Positions 21,979-32,900 of a DNA stretch of 64,000 bases are shown in pieces. Numbering within the stretch: position 1 is the first letter of the stretch; each line of letters opens with the position of its first letter. A program made the position numbers and the translations under genes. Source of the stretch: Leuctra nigra (taxonomy: Eukaryota > Arthropoda > Insecta > Plecoptera > Leuctridae); contig OW203773.1 in assembly GCA_934045905.1 (NCBI GenBank), forward strand, positions 20,075,246-20,139,245, given 5' to 3'. The notes beneath the pieces are model-generated. The model searched no databases. It saw only the letters and a list, made by a program, of their open reading frames with translations, and was not told the origin of the DNA.

Positions 21979-24900
21979 ATGAATTCTTGGACAGAACTAC
22001 AGGAAGAACTAACAAACTACCAAATAAAAACTATAACATGCACTAACACTGCAGATCTCAATAACATTAATAAATTCCAAGACTTCAAACTCCTCCATTT
22101 CAACATCAGAAGCATAAACAAACATTACGACGAACTCATAGTGATTCTGAACGAAGTGACATCGGCATACGACGTGATCATTCTAACAGAGACTCAGATA
22201 CAAAAAGACACATCTGACTATCAAATTCCAGGTTACAATATATTTTACTTCAATTCAAAACTTTCTAAATTCGACGGAATTGTTATATATGTAAAGGAAT
22301 CTCTTTCTAACATATCAGTCACATTAGTGCATAGTCTCTCAGAAGCAAACGCAGGATTAATTCGTTTCGAAATAAGCGGAGAAACTTACACCATTTTGGC
22401 AGTATACAGATCCCCATCAGGAAATATAAAAAAGTTCCTAGAACAACTAAGTTCAACTCTAGAAAATATAAATGCTGTCCACAAATTCCTTGTAGGTGAT
22501 ATCAATATTGACATATTAGAAAACGAAACTAGACACCATAGTTTCTTAGAAATTGAATACTTAAATACTCTAGCAACAAATGGATATATTTCCTACATAA
22601 ACGGCCCAACTCGAGTCACTGAAGACACACAATCTTGCATTGACCATCTCTTTATAAACACAAACAAAAATTACACTTCAAAACCAGTCATATTTCAAAC
22701 AAGTATGACTGACCACTACGGTTTATCATTTTCCTGGAACTTTTCAAATAAAAACGGCAAATTAAACAAGGACGCCCAACTAACTCACTCTATTACTAAG
22801 CAAATTATAAATTACAGTGAGCTTAAAGATAGTATCGGTAATGAAAAATGGGAAAACATATTTAATTGTACCGATCCTAATTTAGCTACCGATATGTTTA
22901 TAAGTACGGTTAAAAAATATATAAGCGAATCCACTACTTTTAAGTCATATATTCAAAACTCCAAATTTAAAAAAATAAAACCTTGGATAACCAAAGGACT
23001 AATTACTTCTATAAGGAAAAGGGACGCGATGAGTCGAGAACTTAAAAAGGATAATATGTTTCGTCTACAAAATAATTTACCGCCAAATACTGAATTTCGC
23101 CAAAGATATAAGTTCTTTAGAAACTACCTTAATTTATTAATTAAAGATACTAGAAATAATTACTATGCAAGCAAAATAGCAGCTGCAAATAATGATCCTA
23201 AGCTTATTTGGAAAATAATAAATGATGTAACACCAAGTGCAAAAATTAAATCAAAATCCCAGGGAATAGAAAAGCTTATTGTTAACAATAACAAAATTGA
23301 CGTAAAATCAAACTCACAAGAAACTGCTGATGTCTTCGTCGATTATTTTACCTCAGTTGGACAAGAATATGCAGACAAAATAAAAAGCAACGCTCTTTAT
23401 GGGAACTCTTCACTCGAAGAAGAACAATTAAATATAATGCATTCTATAAGTTTTCTACCTGTTACTTCTGCTGAGATATACAAGACAATAATGGAACTGA
23501 AATCAAATACGTCTTGTGGTATTGATAACATTGAAGCATCAACTATAAAAATATTAGCCCAATTTATTACTTACCCCCTGGAACACATAATAAACATATC
23601 TTTCTCAGCTGGAATTTTTCCCCAGTCATTAAAAATTGCCATCATCAAACCTATATATAAAGCAAAGGAAAAATTCAAAATTGAAAACTATCGACCTATT
23701 TCGTTATTGACTCACTTTTCTAAAATATTCGAAAAATGTATAAAAACAAGACTCATGAGCTTTTTTGACAAATTTAACGTCCTCTCTTCGTGCCAATTTG
23801 GTTTTAGACCGAAACTCAGCACACAAGACGCTATTTATTCACTAACTTCCAGCATATCGCATTCATTAGATAATTCACAAAAACCTGTTGCCATTTTTCT
23901 CGATCTAGCTAAAGCTTTCGACACTGTGAACCACAAAAAGCTAGTTGAAAAACTTGAACGAATTGGCATAAGAGGTGTCCCGCTGAACCTACTACAGAAC
24001 TACCTTGAAAACAGAACTCAATACGTCAAAATTAATTCCTTCTTAAGTAAACCAATGACTCTTACTTGCGGGGTCCCACAAGGGACCGTTTTAGGACCCA
24101 TTCTTTTTCTTATTTACATCAACGACCTATGTAACCTTCACACTGGAGGAAAGCTGATATCCTATGCAGACGACACAATACTTATATTTACCGACACTTC
24201 ATTTGACTTAGCTATTAGTAAAGCAGAAATAGGACTAAAGAAAGTACATGCATGGTTAAACGAAAATCTGCTCAGTCTCAATTTAGCCAAAACTGTTTTC
24301 ATGACTTTTTCAAACAATAAATTGCGCGTAAATAATTATCAAACACAACTTCAAATACATGAACAAAATTGTATCGTTTCAAATTGCCCTTGTTCTTGCT
24401 ACAAAATTCAAAAAGTATCACAAACCAAATATCTTGGAATTATTATCGACGAGCAGCTAAAATGGAAGCTGCACATTGTCGCGCTTTTAAAATCAATCAG
24501 ACTAATAGTATATAAATTTATTCGACTTAAACCAATATTAAATATATGTAACTTGAAGGCAGTCTACTACGCACTTGTTCAATCGCAAATCCAATACTCA
24601 ATCATATCTTGGGGTAGCGCTGCTGCGACCTTCGTTAAACCACTAAATACCATACAAAAGTCAATTATTAAAATTATGTTTAATAAACCTAGAGATTATC
24701 CAACAAACTCTATTTTTAAAGTTTCAGACACTCTTTCAATTAAATCATTATTTATACAAAGTTTACTTTTGCATACCTTCACTAAATTTGTTAATACTAA
24801 ATCGACAAATCATCATCACTCTACAAGAACAGCATCATCAAAAAATTTAGAAATCCCCAGGAAAAGCACATCCTTAGGACAAAGGCAAAGCGATTATCTT

Positions 24901-25071
24901 GGCCCCAAAATTTTTAATTCAATACCGAATTCCTTAAAGACTATTGATAATATTAAAATCTTTAAGAAGTGCATTAAAATTTGGCTCAAACAATTACCTC
25001 AATCCCATTGGGATACTGAATTAGATAGATGCTCATCAAAATTTTACTCTAGTAATTTAAGTTTCAATTAA
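21979..25071 (+). CDS. LINE ORF2: endonuclease and reverse transcriptase
   Basis: 1030 residues. The apurinic-type endonuclease (about 35-255) shows LLHFNIRSINKH, TETQI, YRSPSG, VGDINIDI and TDHYGLSF. The reverse transcriptase (about 500-800) shows IIKPIYKAK, NYRPISLL, FGFRPKLSTQDA, FLDLAKAFDTVNH, GVPQGTVLGPILFLIYINDL and the catalytic YADD at 729-732, then KYLGIIIDEQLKW. This gene order and motif set place it in the CR1/Jockey group (possibly Daphne or Crack branch); the exact clade needs a tree. The frame is intact. Confidence 0.92.
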   Translation: MNSWTELQEELTNYQIKTITCTNTADLNNINKFQDFKLLHFNIRSINKHYDELIVILNEVTSAYDVIILTETQIQKDTSDYQIPGYNIFYFNSKLSKFDGIVIYVKESLSNISVTLVHSLSEANAGLIRFEISGETYTILAVYRSPSGNIKKFLEQLSSTLENINAVHKFLVGDINIDILENETRHHSFLEIEYLNTLATNGYISYINGPTRVTEDTQSCIDHLFINTNKNYTSKPVIFQTSMTDHYGLSFSWNFSNKNGKLNKDAQLTHSITKQIINYSELKDSIGNEKWENIFNCTDPNLATDMFISTVKKYISESTTFKSYIQNSKFKKIKPWITKGLITSIRKRDAMSRELKKDNMFRLQNNLPPNTEFRQRYKFFRNYLNLLIKDTRNNYYASKIAAANNDPKLIWKIINDVTPSAKIKSKSQGIEKLIVNNNKIDVKSNSQETADVFVDYFTSVGQEYADKIKSNALYGNSSLEEEQLNIMHSISFLPVTSAEIYKTIMELKSNTSCGIDNIEASTIKILAQFITYPLEHIINISFSAGIFPQSLKIAIIKPIYKAKEKFKIENYRPISLLTHFSKIFEKCIKTRLMSFFDKFNVLSSCQFGFRPKLSTQDAIYSLTSSISHSLDNSQKPVAIFLDLAKAFDTVNHKKLVEKLERIGIRGVPLNLLQNYLENRTQYVKINSFLSKPMTLTCGVPQGTVLGPILFLIYINDLCNLHTGGKLISYADDTILIFTDTSFDLAISKAEIGLKKVHAWLNENLLSLNLAKTVFMTFSNNKLRVNNYQTQLQIHEQNCIVSNCPCSCYKIQKVSQTKYLGIIIDEQLKWKLHIVALLKSIRLIVYKFIRLKPILNICNLKAVYYALVQSQIQYSIISWGSAAATFVKPLNTIQKSIIKIMFNKPRDYPTNSIFKVSDTLSIKSLFIQSLLLHTFTKFVNTKSTNHHHSTRTASSKNLEIPRKSTSLGQRQSDYLGPKIFNSIPNSLKTIDNIKIFKKCIKIWLKQLPQSHWDTELDRCSSKFYSSNLSFN

Positions 25072-25454
25072 TAAACAAATTATATCACATCAACTACCTA
25101 TACTCCAGCTATCTTGATTTTTAATCTGTATTTAACCTACAAACTCCTCTCCCCCACACGAGCATTTTGCTTATGTGGGTATTTATTTATTTATAATGTA
25201 TAATTTAACACTGTAATGTAAAACTGCTACTTTTTGTCTAGATATATTATCATAAAGTGTATTATGTATGTATTTGTATGTAAAAACGCAAATGAATAAA
25301 TACATTTTGAAATCTGAAATCTGAATCTGAATCTGAAGTTAATTTCAAAATTTTACTCCAAGTCCAACTACTAAACCGATAAATCAAATAATATGTTACG
25401 AATATTAGATATCATAAAATTTCATAGGTCCTTTTTCGGGATTTTGTGGTCCTT

Positions 25455-26370
25455 TTTTTAATTGAGCGAGCGTCACCACGGTACTCTTATGGCACTTTCT
25501 CTGTGTGTTTTTTTTTTTTTTTTGTCTGCACTGCCCAGGTCAAACCGCACAACCAATCGATCTGAAATTTTGTACACATACTAACGTAATCTATGCGATC
25601 CCTGGGATCTTTTCTGAACGAGATCCTGTGATTGGTTCAAATTTTATAAAAATTATCTTTCGATTGGTTGGTTCGATCAATTTGAAATTTAGCAAAGTCA
25701 TTGCAACCAACATTGTACCCAATCAAAAAAAATTTCAGCCAAATCCTCCAATTGGTTCAAATTTGAAACCATTTTTCCTGTGATTTTTGAAATTTAAACT
25801 GGAACTGATTGACCGACCAAATAAAAACTTCGCATGGTCATTGGTACCAACATTTATGGTATTTTCGCCAATTTTCACTCTAATCTGTCGTTATTTTCAA
25901 AAGTTTTTGTCATTTTAGGGACATTTTGCGTGTTGGCTGTCAAATTCACGGCGACTTCGAATCTACAGTTCAAGGAAAGGTAGTTAGCGCAGAAAGTTTT
26001 AAACGATATGAAACTAATAATGACCGTTCAACAGATTGACCTGATATTGTGTACACACACTACATATCATATCATATGGGTGGTCCCAGGTATATTTTTT
26101 GAACGAGATACTGTGATTTTCGAAAATTAACAAGGAACCGTTCAATCATAAAGGTTTAATCGATCAACTTAAAACTTAGCAAGGATTGGCACCAATATTT
26201 TTAGAGATTTTGGTGATTTTTATACAAGTCTGTGACGAAACTAAAGAATTGTTGGTATTTAATGACATTCGATAGACATAATTTCGGTTCGAGGTGTTGC
26301 GTGTATCCGTGCTCGCTCATCAACGCGTTTCACAGAGAGTTTTCCTAGTAGTTTTAAGGTACTATTTGCC
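25455..26370 (+). repeat. Dispersed GAGCG/CGCTC repeat family, copy 2
   Basis: Begins near ATTGAGCGAGCGTCACCACG and ends near GTGCTCGCTCATCAACGCGT, then TTCACAGAGAGTTTTCCTAG. The outer TGAGCGAGC and GCTCGCTCA are inverted repeats. A T run lies at 25507-25523. Lies in lectin intron 3, just upstream of the last exon. Confidence 0.65.
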
Positions 26371-26484
26371 TGCCTTTCTTGACGTTTCAAAGGTCCTAAA
26401 CATCCTAGCCCTAGTGAAAACAAACCTAAACATTGGCCGTGGTTTGTATTCTGTTGAGAATGTAACCTTGTTCTGTTCCTACAG

Positions 26485-26645
26485 GAGATCCGCTGTCTTC
26501 AACCGGATTCTCCAGATGGCGGCCTGGACAGCCCTACTTCAAGAACTTCGGTGACAACGTGTACTTGTATTCAGGCGACGGAGGCCTCGGTGACTTGGGC
26601 GGAACGAACTCGCGCGCCTTCACTTGCGAGCAGTTCACTTGCTGA
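26485..26645 (+). CDS. Secreted C-type lectin, exon 4 (end of lectin domain)
   Basis: After the acceptor GTTCCTACAG the exon reads GDPLSSTGFSRWRPGQPYFK, then DNVYLYSGDGGLGDLGG and RAFTCEQFTC, and stops with TGA at 26643-26645. The G of GDPLSS is completed across the junction (phase 1). G.PLSSTGF..W..GQP and the terminal CEQ..C are typical of insect C-type lectins. The sugar-specificity triplet position reads QPY where canonical domains have EPN or QPD, and WND is not evident, so calcium-dependent sugar binding may be altered. The exon was not visible in the ORF list because it is in a different frame from the long open frame there. Confidence 0.92.
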
Positions 26646-26722
26646 AGGAAGGCGCATGCGCAGCGGGCGTTACATGAGATAGTACTTCATAAAGTACAGA
26701 AACACTGGTATTGTCAAGATAA

Positions 26723-26728
26723 AATAAA
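26723..26728 (+). terminator. Poly(A) signal of the lectin gene
   Basis: AATAAA 78 bases after the lectin stop codon. Confidence 0.6.
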
Positions 26729-26809
26729 ATGAGTCCGCAATATTTCGTCGATACGCTCGATCGATTTTGTTGACTTTGACCCTCCCAGTTCCCACCTACC
26801 ATCCTTACA

Positions 26810-26877
26810 TACTTTTCATCATCATCATCATCATAATCATTCATCCGTCGCCATTAGCCTAGCTGCAGAACGGTGCG
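26810..26877 (+). repeat. 3' end of the second tRNA-SINE family
   Basis: (ATC)n run, then TAATCATTCATCCGTCGCCA, GCTGCAGAACGGTGCGACGT and TAAAC, the same tail as 35774-35838. Confidence 0.7.
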
Positions 26878-27102
26878 ACGTTAAACTACACTAATGCGGC
26901 TATGTATAACATGTAGTAGTATATATGTATGTATTATCTACTGTAAAGCCATTAATTTAGCTCAATATTGAGTAGGTACGATTTTGATCAATGTAAAATA
27001 TCTGAACCTATATTGATTAATAAATTGTTTTTTATATAGCTGGTTGGCAATCTAATACAATGGCTTGACATTATGTTTCCAGGTATCTTACAGTAAAGGA
27101 TT

Positions 27103-27493
27103 TTAAGTCGGCTGAGTAGTGAGTTTGACCTTGAAGAGTTTTTTAATCGATTTTTATCAATATCTTTTACCAATGTAATTGTTAACAAAATATGGCTTTG
27201 TACGACTATTCAGAACTGTTCAATGAAAATAATTTCATAGCTTGGAATGGTTTATTAGATTTACTTTGTCCTAGATGTTTTTAGTACCATAATTTTACTA
27301 ATTTTCGGGCACTAAACATCTGTAGAACAAAGTTAATCTAATAAAACATTCCAAGTTATGAAATTATTTTCATTGAACTGTTCTGAATACTCGTACAAGC
27401 CTTATTTTGTTAACAATTACATTGGTAAAAGATATTGATAAAAACCAATTAAAAAACTCTTCAAGTTCAAACGCACTACCCAGCCGTCTTAAT
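27103..27493. mobile_element. Foldback MITE with arms of about 178 bp
   Basis: Left arm 27103-27281 and right arm 27316-27493 are reverse complements with few mismatches, from TTAAGTCGGCTGAGTAGTG at the outside to TTTACTTTGTCCTAGATG inside. It lies immediately 3' of the N-terminal zinc-finger exon, in the inferred intron. The preceding 26880-27102 shows nothing else. Confidence 0.85.
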
Positions 27494-27551
27494 ACCCACT
27501 AAGTTGATATCTCTGTCGCTAATAAAACATAACTCTAGTTTGACATCTTAC

Positions 27552-27944
27552 CTCCGTCTTGATCGTGACGCCCGGCAGACCGACAGCGGGTTCCGACAAA
27601 GATCCAACCTCGGTCTTCACATCGGGCTCGAGAGGCAAGAAAAGCGGATCAAAGTCAGACTCTTGCTTCACAGCCGTATCAGCGGAGGAAAGTGGATCCA
27701 CGATGAACTCAGAAGTAATTTCCGCCTCGATTTTCACCTCGTTCTCGACAGGCGAGATGGCGATGGGTTCCGACGTCCATTCCATCTCCTGCTTCACTGC
27801 CCGACCCACGTCCGGTTTCTTGTCACAAGCGAGGGGGTCTTGAAGGGGGTCTTGTTGGGGGTCTTGCAGGGGGTCTTGAAAGGAGTCGACATCGGCTTCC
27901 AAGAAGATGTTTCCTCGTTCTCCTCGCTGGACTGTCGGATCCAT
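27552..27944 (-). CDS. Acidic N-terminal exon of a zinc-finger protein
   Basis: 131 codons from ATG (27942-27944) to a GTAAGATG donor, ending phase 0. It contains repeats of DPLQDPQQDPLQDPL and several sumoylation-like sites (AVKQE, NEVKIEAE, PDVKTE, VTIKTE). Such acidic, KxE-rich leaders precede C2H2 arrays in many insect zinc-finger proteins. Upstream, an acceptor-like TTGTTATAG before the ATG suggests a further 5' UTR exon. The only phase-0 acceptor exon with fingers downstream on this strand is 6863-8416, giving VTIKTE-RMDEVDEL at the join. Strength: exon good, join plausible but untested. Confidence 0.75.
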
Positions 27945-28143
27945 TGTTACGTCACGTGGTCCTATAACAAAGTATCAAACTTCTTCACATCATATCTCAC
28001 ACTTGGGGGCTGTGCGTAAAGTCACATTAAAAATCGTTTATATTGACCCCCCACACACACAAATGACATCACAAATCTATCTCTAATCGCCTAAATAGAA
28101 TTAGGGAAGTCTCATGAAATTTTATTCTAGTAAATTTCTATAA

Positions 28144-29550
28144 TAATAATAATAATCCATCCCTGGTTCCAATTTAATGGGTCAGGGGGTGGGTATTCCC
28201 ACCAACACTAGGGCCGCAGGACTCCTGGAAACCGGCTGGCCACACCTGGCGCTTCCTCCTCTTCTTCTTCCACTTCTAACTGTTCCACAAATTCCTTTCA
28301 CCATGTTCTGTCCTCCCACTGTCTCTCAGCCTCCAACTCACTCCACCTTCCTCCTCTCTCCAACACATCGTCCTTGATCAGTCCAATCCACCTGTCTCTT
28401 GGTCGCCCCACTCTCCGAGTTCCCCCTGTAGCCGCTTCAAACACCCGCCTTGGCACTCTATCGGTTCCCATCCTCTTCATGTGGCCGAACCACCTAAGCC
28501 TCTCTCTTCCCAGCTTGAACACCAATCTTTCAACCCCAAGCTCTTTTCTTATCTTCCTACTTTGGATCCTATCCATTCTTGTCACCCCCTTCACACTCCT
28601 CAAAAACTTCATCTCAGCTGCCTGTAGCTGATTCATTTCCTTTCCACCTGCTGACCACGTCACTGCCCCATATGTTAGAATTGGCAGGAAATACATCTTG
28701 TACATAATGATCTTGCAGACTTGTGGAAACTTCTCATTCCACAGCAACTTCCTCACTGCTTGATAAAATGCCTCTGCTTTCTTTCTTCTTTCTTGTATTT
28801 CTCTGTCTACTTTAGCCTTGTTGGTGAGCAGGCTACCCAGATACTTAAACTCTTCCACCTCCTTCAACCATCCCTCTCCAAGCTTGATCCTAGCATGACC
28901 GTATTTAAGCTTCTTTCTTTCCATGGACATTACTTCGCTCTTCTCTTCACTTATTTTCAAACCCATCTTCTCCGTCTCTTCACTCAACTTATTAATCTTT
29001 ACCTGAACTTCCTCCCTAGTTTCTCCCCACACCACCACATCATCCGCATAAATCAACGTTTGAGTATCGATCCCCTCATTCGGCTCTGCTTTCTTCAACA
29101 ACTCGTCCATTACTATGATGAACAGTGTTGGTGACAACACACTCCCTTGCCGAAGCCCTTCACTAATACTAAACCATTCCGATCTCCCCACTACTCACAC
29201 TGTTCTGATACATACATTTGATCCGCTCAACCAAGTCCTTGCCTATTTCTCTCTTCACCAAACACTCCCAAACTATTTCCCTTGGCAACCTGTCATACGC
29301 CTTCTCCAAGTCCAAGAAAGCCATGCATTTCCTGCCCCCTCTCCCACTGCTGCTCCATCATCTGTCGCACTGTGAAAATTGCGTCTATTGTCGATCGCCC
29401 TCTCCGAAATCCATACTGTTCTTCTCGCAACCCCTCTTCCACATAATTCTTCAATCTCCGTTCCACTATCTTCTCAAACAACTTCGCACACTGACAGAGT
29501 AAGGTCACACCCCGGTAATTATTACATTTCCTTCGATCTCCTTTCTTAAA
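28144..29550 (-). mobile_element. RTE-like LINE, 5'-truncated copy
   Basis: A 1.4-kb insertion flanked by a perfect 12-bp duplication AAATTTCTATAA (28132-28143 and 29551-29562), with a TTA-repeat tail on the left. It encodes RT fragments in two frames: GFRRGRSTIDAIFTVRQMMEQ (29293-29508) and LRQGSVLSPTLFIIVMDELL, then YADDVVVWGETREEV up to RRVGRPRDRWIGLIKDDV (28298-29191). About 90% similar by eye to the element at 53.0-58.2 kb. Dead: truncated and frameshifted. Confidence 0.92.
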
Positions 29551-29562
29551 AAATTTCTATAA

Positions 29563-29950
29563 ATAAACACAAATAATAATGACAAATATACTTATTACCT
29601 ATGAAATCTTAAATTTTCATTCATAAAAATCGAGTTCAAATATCATAGGATTTTTGGCGGGAAAAACGGCCTGTAACAAGAATCAGAACTGTGATGTCAT
29701 TTCCAAGTCTTGAACATTGTGTTGACATGGGGATTCCCTTGTTGCCATGGCAATATAGCAAACTGTGATGTCATTGCCAATTTTCCTGTTTTTAAATGAG
29801 AGGAGATCTATCAAACTTTGTAAATTAATTACATGAGAACTATTCGTCCAACAACAAAAATAATACCACATCTGTGTTCAGCAACATCTCAACTTTCATA
29901 AAATAAATATTATTCTGAATTCAAATCTTCACGAGACTTCCCTTTTTGTC
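29563..29950. other. No gene recognised
   Basis: Short direct repeats around CTGTGATGTCATT at 29687 and 29763; otherwise nothing supported. Confidence 0.5.
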
Positions 29951-29957
29951 TGACTTT

Positions 29958-32900
29958 TTTTTTTTTTTTTTTTTTTATTATCACATATTTATTTACATTT
30001 ATAAACACTTAATTCCACACTAGGTAGAGTAAAAATTTCTTATAGGCTAAATACATTTAGTAATGCCGGCTAGCCAGGCCTGTCACATTTGTCTTCCTTC
30101 TCATCCTCCTCCCCTCCTTCCTTTTTTCTTCTTGTTCTTCTTCTCCTTCTTCTTATTCTTCTTCTTCTCCTCCGTCTTTTTCTTCTTCATCCTCATCCTC
30201 CTCTACTACCTCCACTTTAGTAACTATTTGTTCCCATAATTCTTGATTTTCCCACAAATGTTTCCTTTCAACTTCTTCCCATCTTTCACCTCGTTCCTCA
30301 ACATCTCTTTTCACCTGTTCAATCCATCTATCTCTTGGCCTCCCAACTTTTCTTTTACCTTCCACATACTTTCCAAATTCACTTTTGGCTCTTCTACTGT
30401 CTTTCATTCTCTTAAGTTTACCAAACCACCTCAGTCTTTCTCGCCCAATTTTGAACCCAACACTCTCCACACCCATCTTCTTCCTTATCACCATACTTCT
30501 TACATGTTCCTTCATCGATATATTTGCCATTCCTCTCACGAACTTCATCTCTTCTGCTTGTACCATACTCTCCTCCTTCCATCCCAAATTCCACGTCACC
30601 GCCCCATAACATAATATCGGTAAAAAATATTGCTTGTATAATACTAATTTAAATTTAAGTGGTAAATCCCTATTCCATACTAATTTTCTAACTTTTTGAT
30701 AAAACCCGTCTGCTTTCTGTATTCTTCTTTTAACTTCTTTCGAACACTTTCCGTCTTTTGTAACCAAACTTCCTAGATAACTAAAATCTTCTACTTGTTT
30801 AATATCTTTTCCATCCAATTTCAAACCATTTCTTACAAGCCCATTTTTCTTCTTCTCCAAAACCAAATATTCACTCTTCTCACTACTAATCTTCATTTCA
30901 TATCTTTTTATCACTTCGTTCCACACATCCACTTTCTTCTGTACCAACTCTTCAGTCTCTCCCCAAATTACAACATCATCCGCATATACCCCAGTTTGCG
31001 AATCTAGATCTTCATTCCTTTCCACCTCCCGAATTATATCATCCATTACCATAATGAACAGCAAAGGTGACAACACACTGCCTTGCCTTACTCCTGATCT
31101 CACACTAAACCAGCCCGTTCTTCCTCCCACTGTTTCCACACAACTCTCACATCCAACATACAAACTCTGTACTCTTTCAATCAACTTCTTGTCTATTTCC
31201 CTCTTTTCTAAACTCTCCCACACCCTATCCCTTGGCAAATGATCATACGCTTTTTCAATATCCAGAAACACTAACCATATTTCCTTTCCCATCTCCCAAT
31301 TTCTCTCCATAATGGTCCTTATAGCGAATATAAGGTCTATCGTAGATCTGTTTCTTCTAAATCCATATTGTTCATCTTTCAAATCCTCTTCAACTACACT
31401 TCGTATCCTCTTCTCTATAATTCGTTCGTATATCTTCGCTCCTTGGCTCATGAGTGTTATCCCTCTATAGTTGCTACATTTCTTGCGATCCCCTTTCTTA
31501 AACAATGGTACAATAACACCTCTCCTCCAATCCCTTGGTACAGTTTTTTGAATCCATGCCGATGCCACAACTCTGTAAAACCACTCCAATCCAGCTTTAC
31601 CACCTGCCTTTATCATTTCCACACTTATCTCATCCACTCCCGGCGATCTTCCATTTTTCATCCCTTTTACTGCCACCTCAACTTCCCCAAACATTACCAT
31701 ATCATCTGGACAATTCAATTTATCGCACTCTTCACTTATTTCCTTGTCTTCAGTACCACCTTTGTCATCATTCAATAACTTTGAAAAGTAGTGCTTCCAC
31801 ATATCTTGTATTTCCTCCACATCATTTGTAAGGCATCCCCTTTCATTTACCATATAATTAGTTGTTCTATTATCTTGCCTCTTACATTTTACTACAGAAT
31901 ATAACATCTTTTTGTTTGCCTCAAAGTCCCTCTCTAGACATTTAACAAATGCGTTCATTGTCTTCGATTTTTCTTCTGAAACCAAAAAATGAACATATCT
32001 CTTCATCCTTTGATATTTATTTATATTCAATATTGTTCTGCACTCTTCTTTTTTAACCCATGCTTTTCTTTTCTTTCTTACTGCACACTTAATTGCATTT
32101 GTCCACCACGGTGTTTCCTTTCTTCTTCTCAATCCCTTTGTCCTCCCGCATATATTTTCTGTAATAGTCAATATAGCATTTTTAAAACTCATCCATTCCT
32201 CTTCTACCAAATTAAGATCCCCAACTGGCATATTTTCTTCTATTGCCATTTTAAATTCTTTTCTTATTTCATCATTCTGCAATCTCCATACCTTCAATTT
32301 TCTTCTTCTCTTCGCTTTTCTTCTTTCAACACATTTTCTTGGCATTCGTATATCCGCTATTAATAGTCGATGATCACCATCAAACGCCACATGCGGTACA
32401 ACCTTTACATCCAATACCATTTTTCTAAGTGCGTCACTGTATATTATATAATCAATTACCGATTTCGATCTCCCATCCCAACCATACCTCGTGATCATAT
32501 TCTTTTCATTCTTCTCAAACATACTATTTCCAATCACCAATCCATTTCTTGCACAAACTTCTAACAAATTTTCTCCTTCCTTATTCCTGGATCCATATCC
32601 ATTTTTTCCCAAAACCTTTTCAAATCCTCTTCTTTCTCTTCCAACCTTTGCATTTAAGTCACCCATTACAAATGTACTTTCAAGAGATATATTTTCTTCT
32701 ACAAGCTCAAGAAAAGTTTCTTTTTCAGCCATTTTCCTTCCAACTTGAGGTGCATAAACTTGTAAAATTTCTACTAACATTTCTTCGAAAAACAATTTCA
32801 ATTTAATTAACCTCTCATTGATGTACTCTACTTGCACAACCTTGCTTTTCATTTCTTGACACAGTATAATTGCAACTCCAAATTTACATTCTTTATCACC

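Larger units (their letters stand above)
20925..25336 (+). mobile_element. Apparently full-length CR1/Jockey-like LINE
   Basis: A 5' UTR of about 240 bases (from AGATCCAAGATGGCTGACAT), ORF1 at 21166-21939, ORF2 at 21979-25071, a 3' UTR of about 260 bases and a tail of TCTGAA repeats at 25312-25336. Both ORFs are open along their whole length, so insertion may be recent. It lies in sense orientation in the last intron of the lectin gene. The upstream stretch 20640-20924 holds nothing recognised. Confidence 0.88.

Noticed and set aside
27504..28019. 171-codon plus frame
   Set aside because: Antisense of the acidic zinc-finger leader exon, which has proper donor, acceptor and composition.
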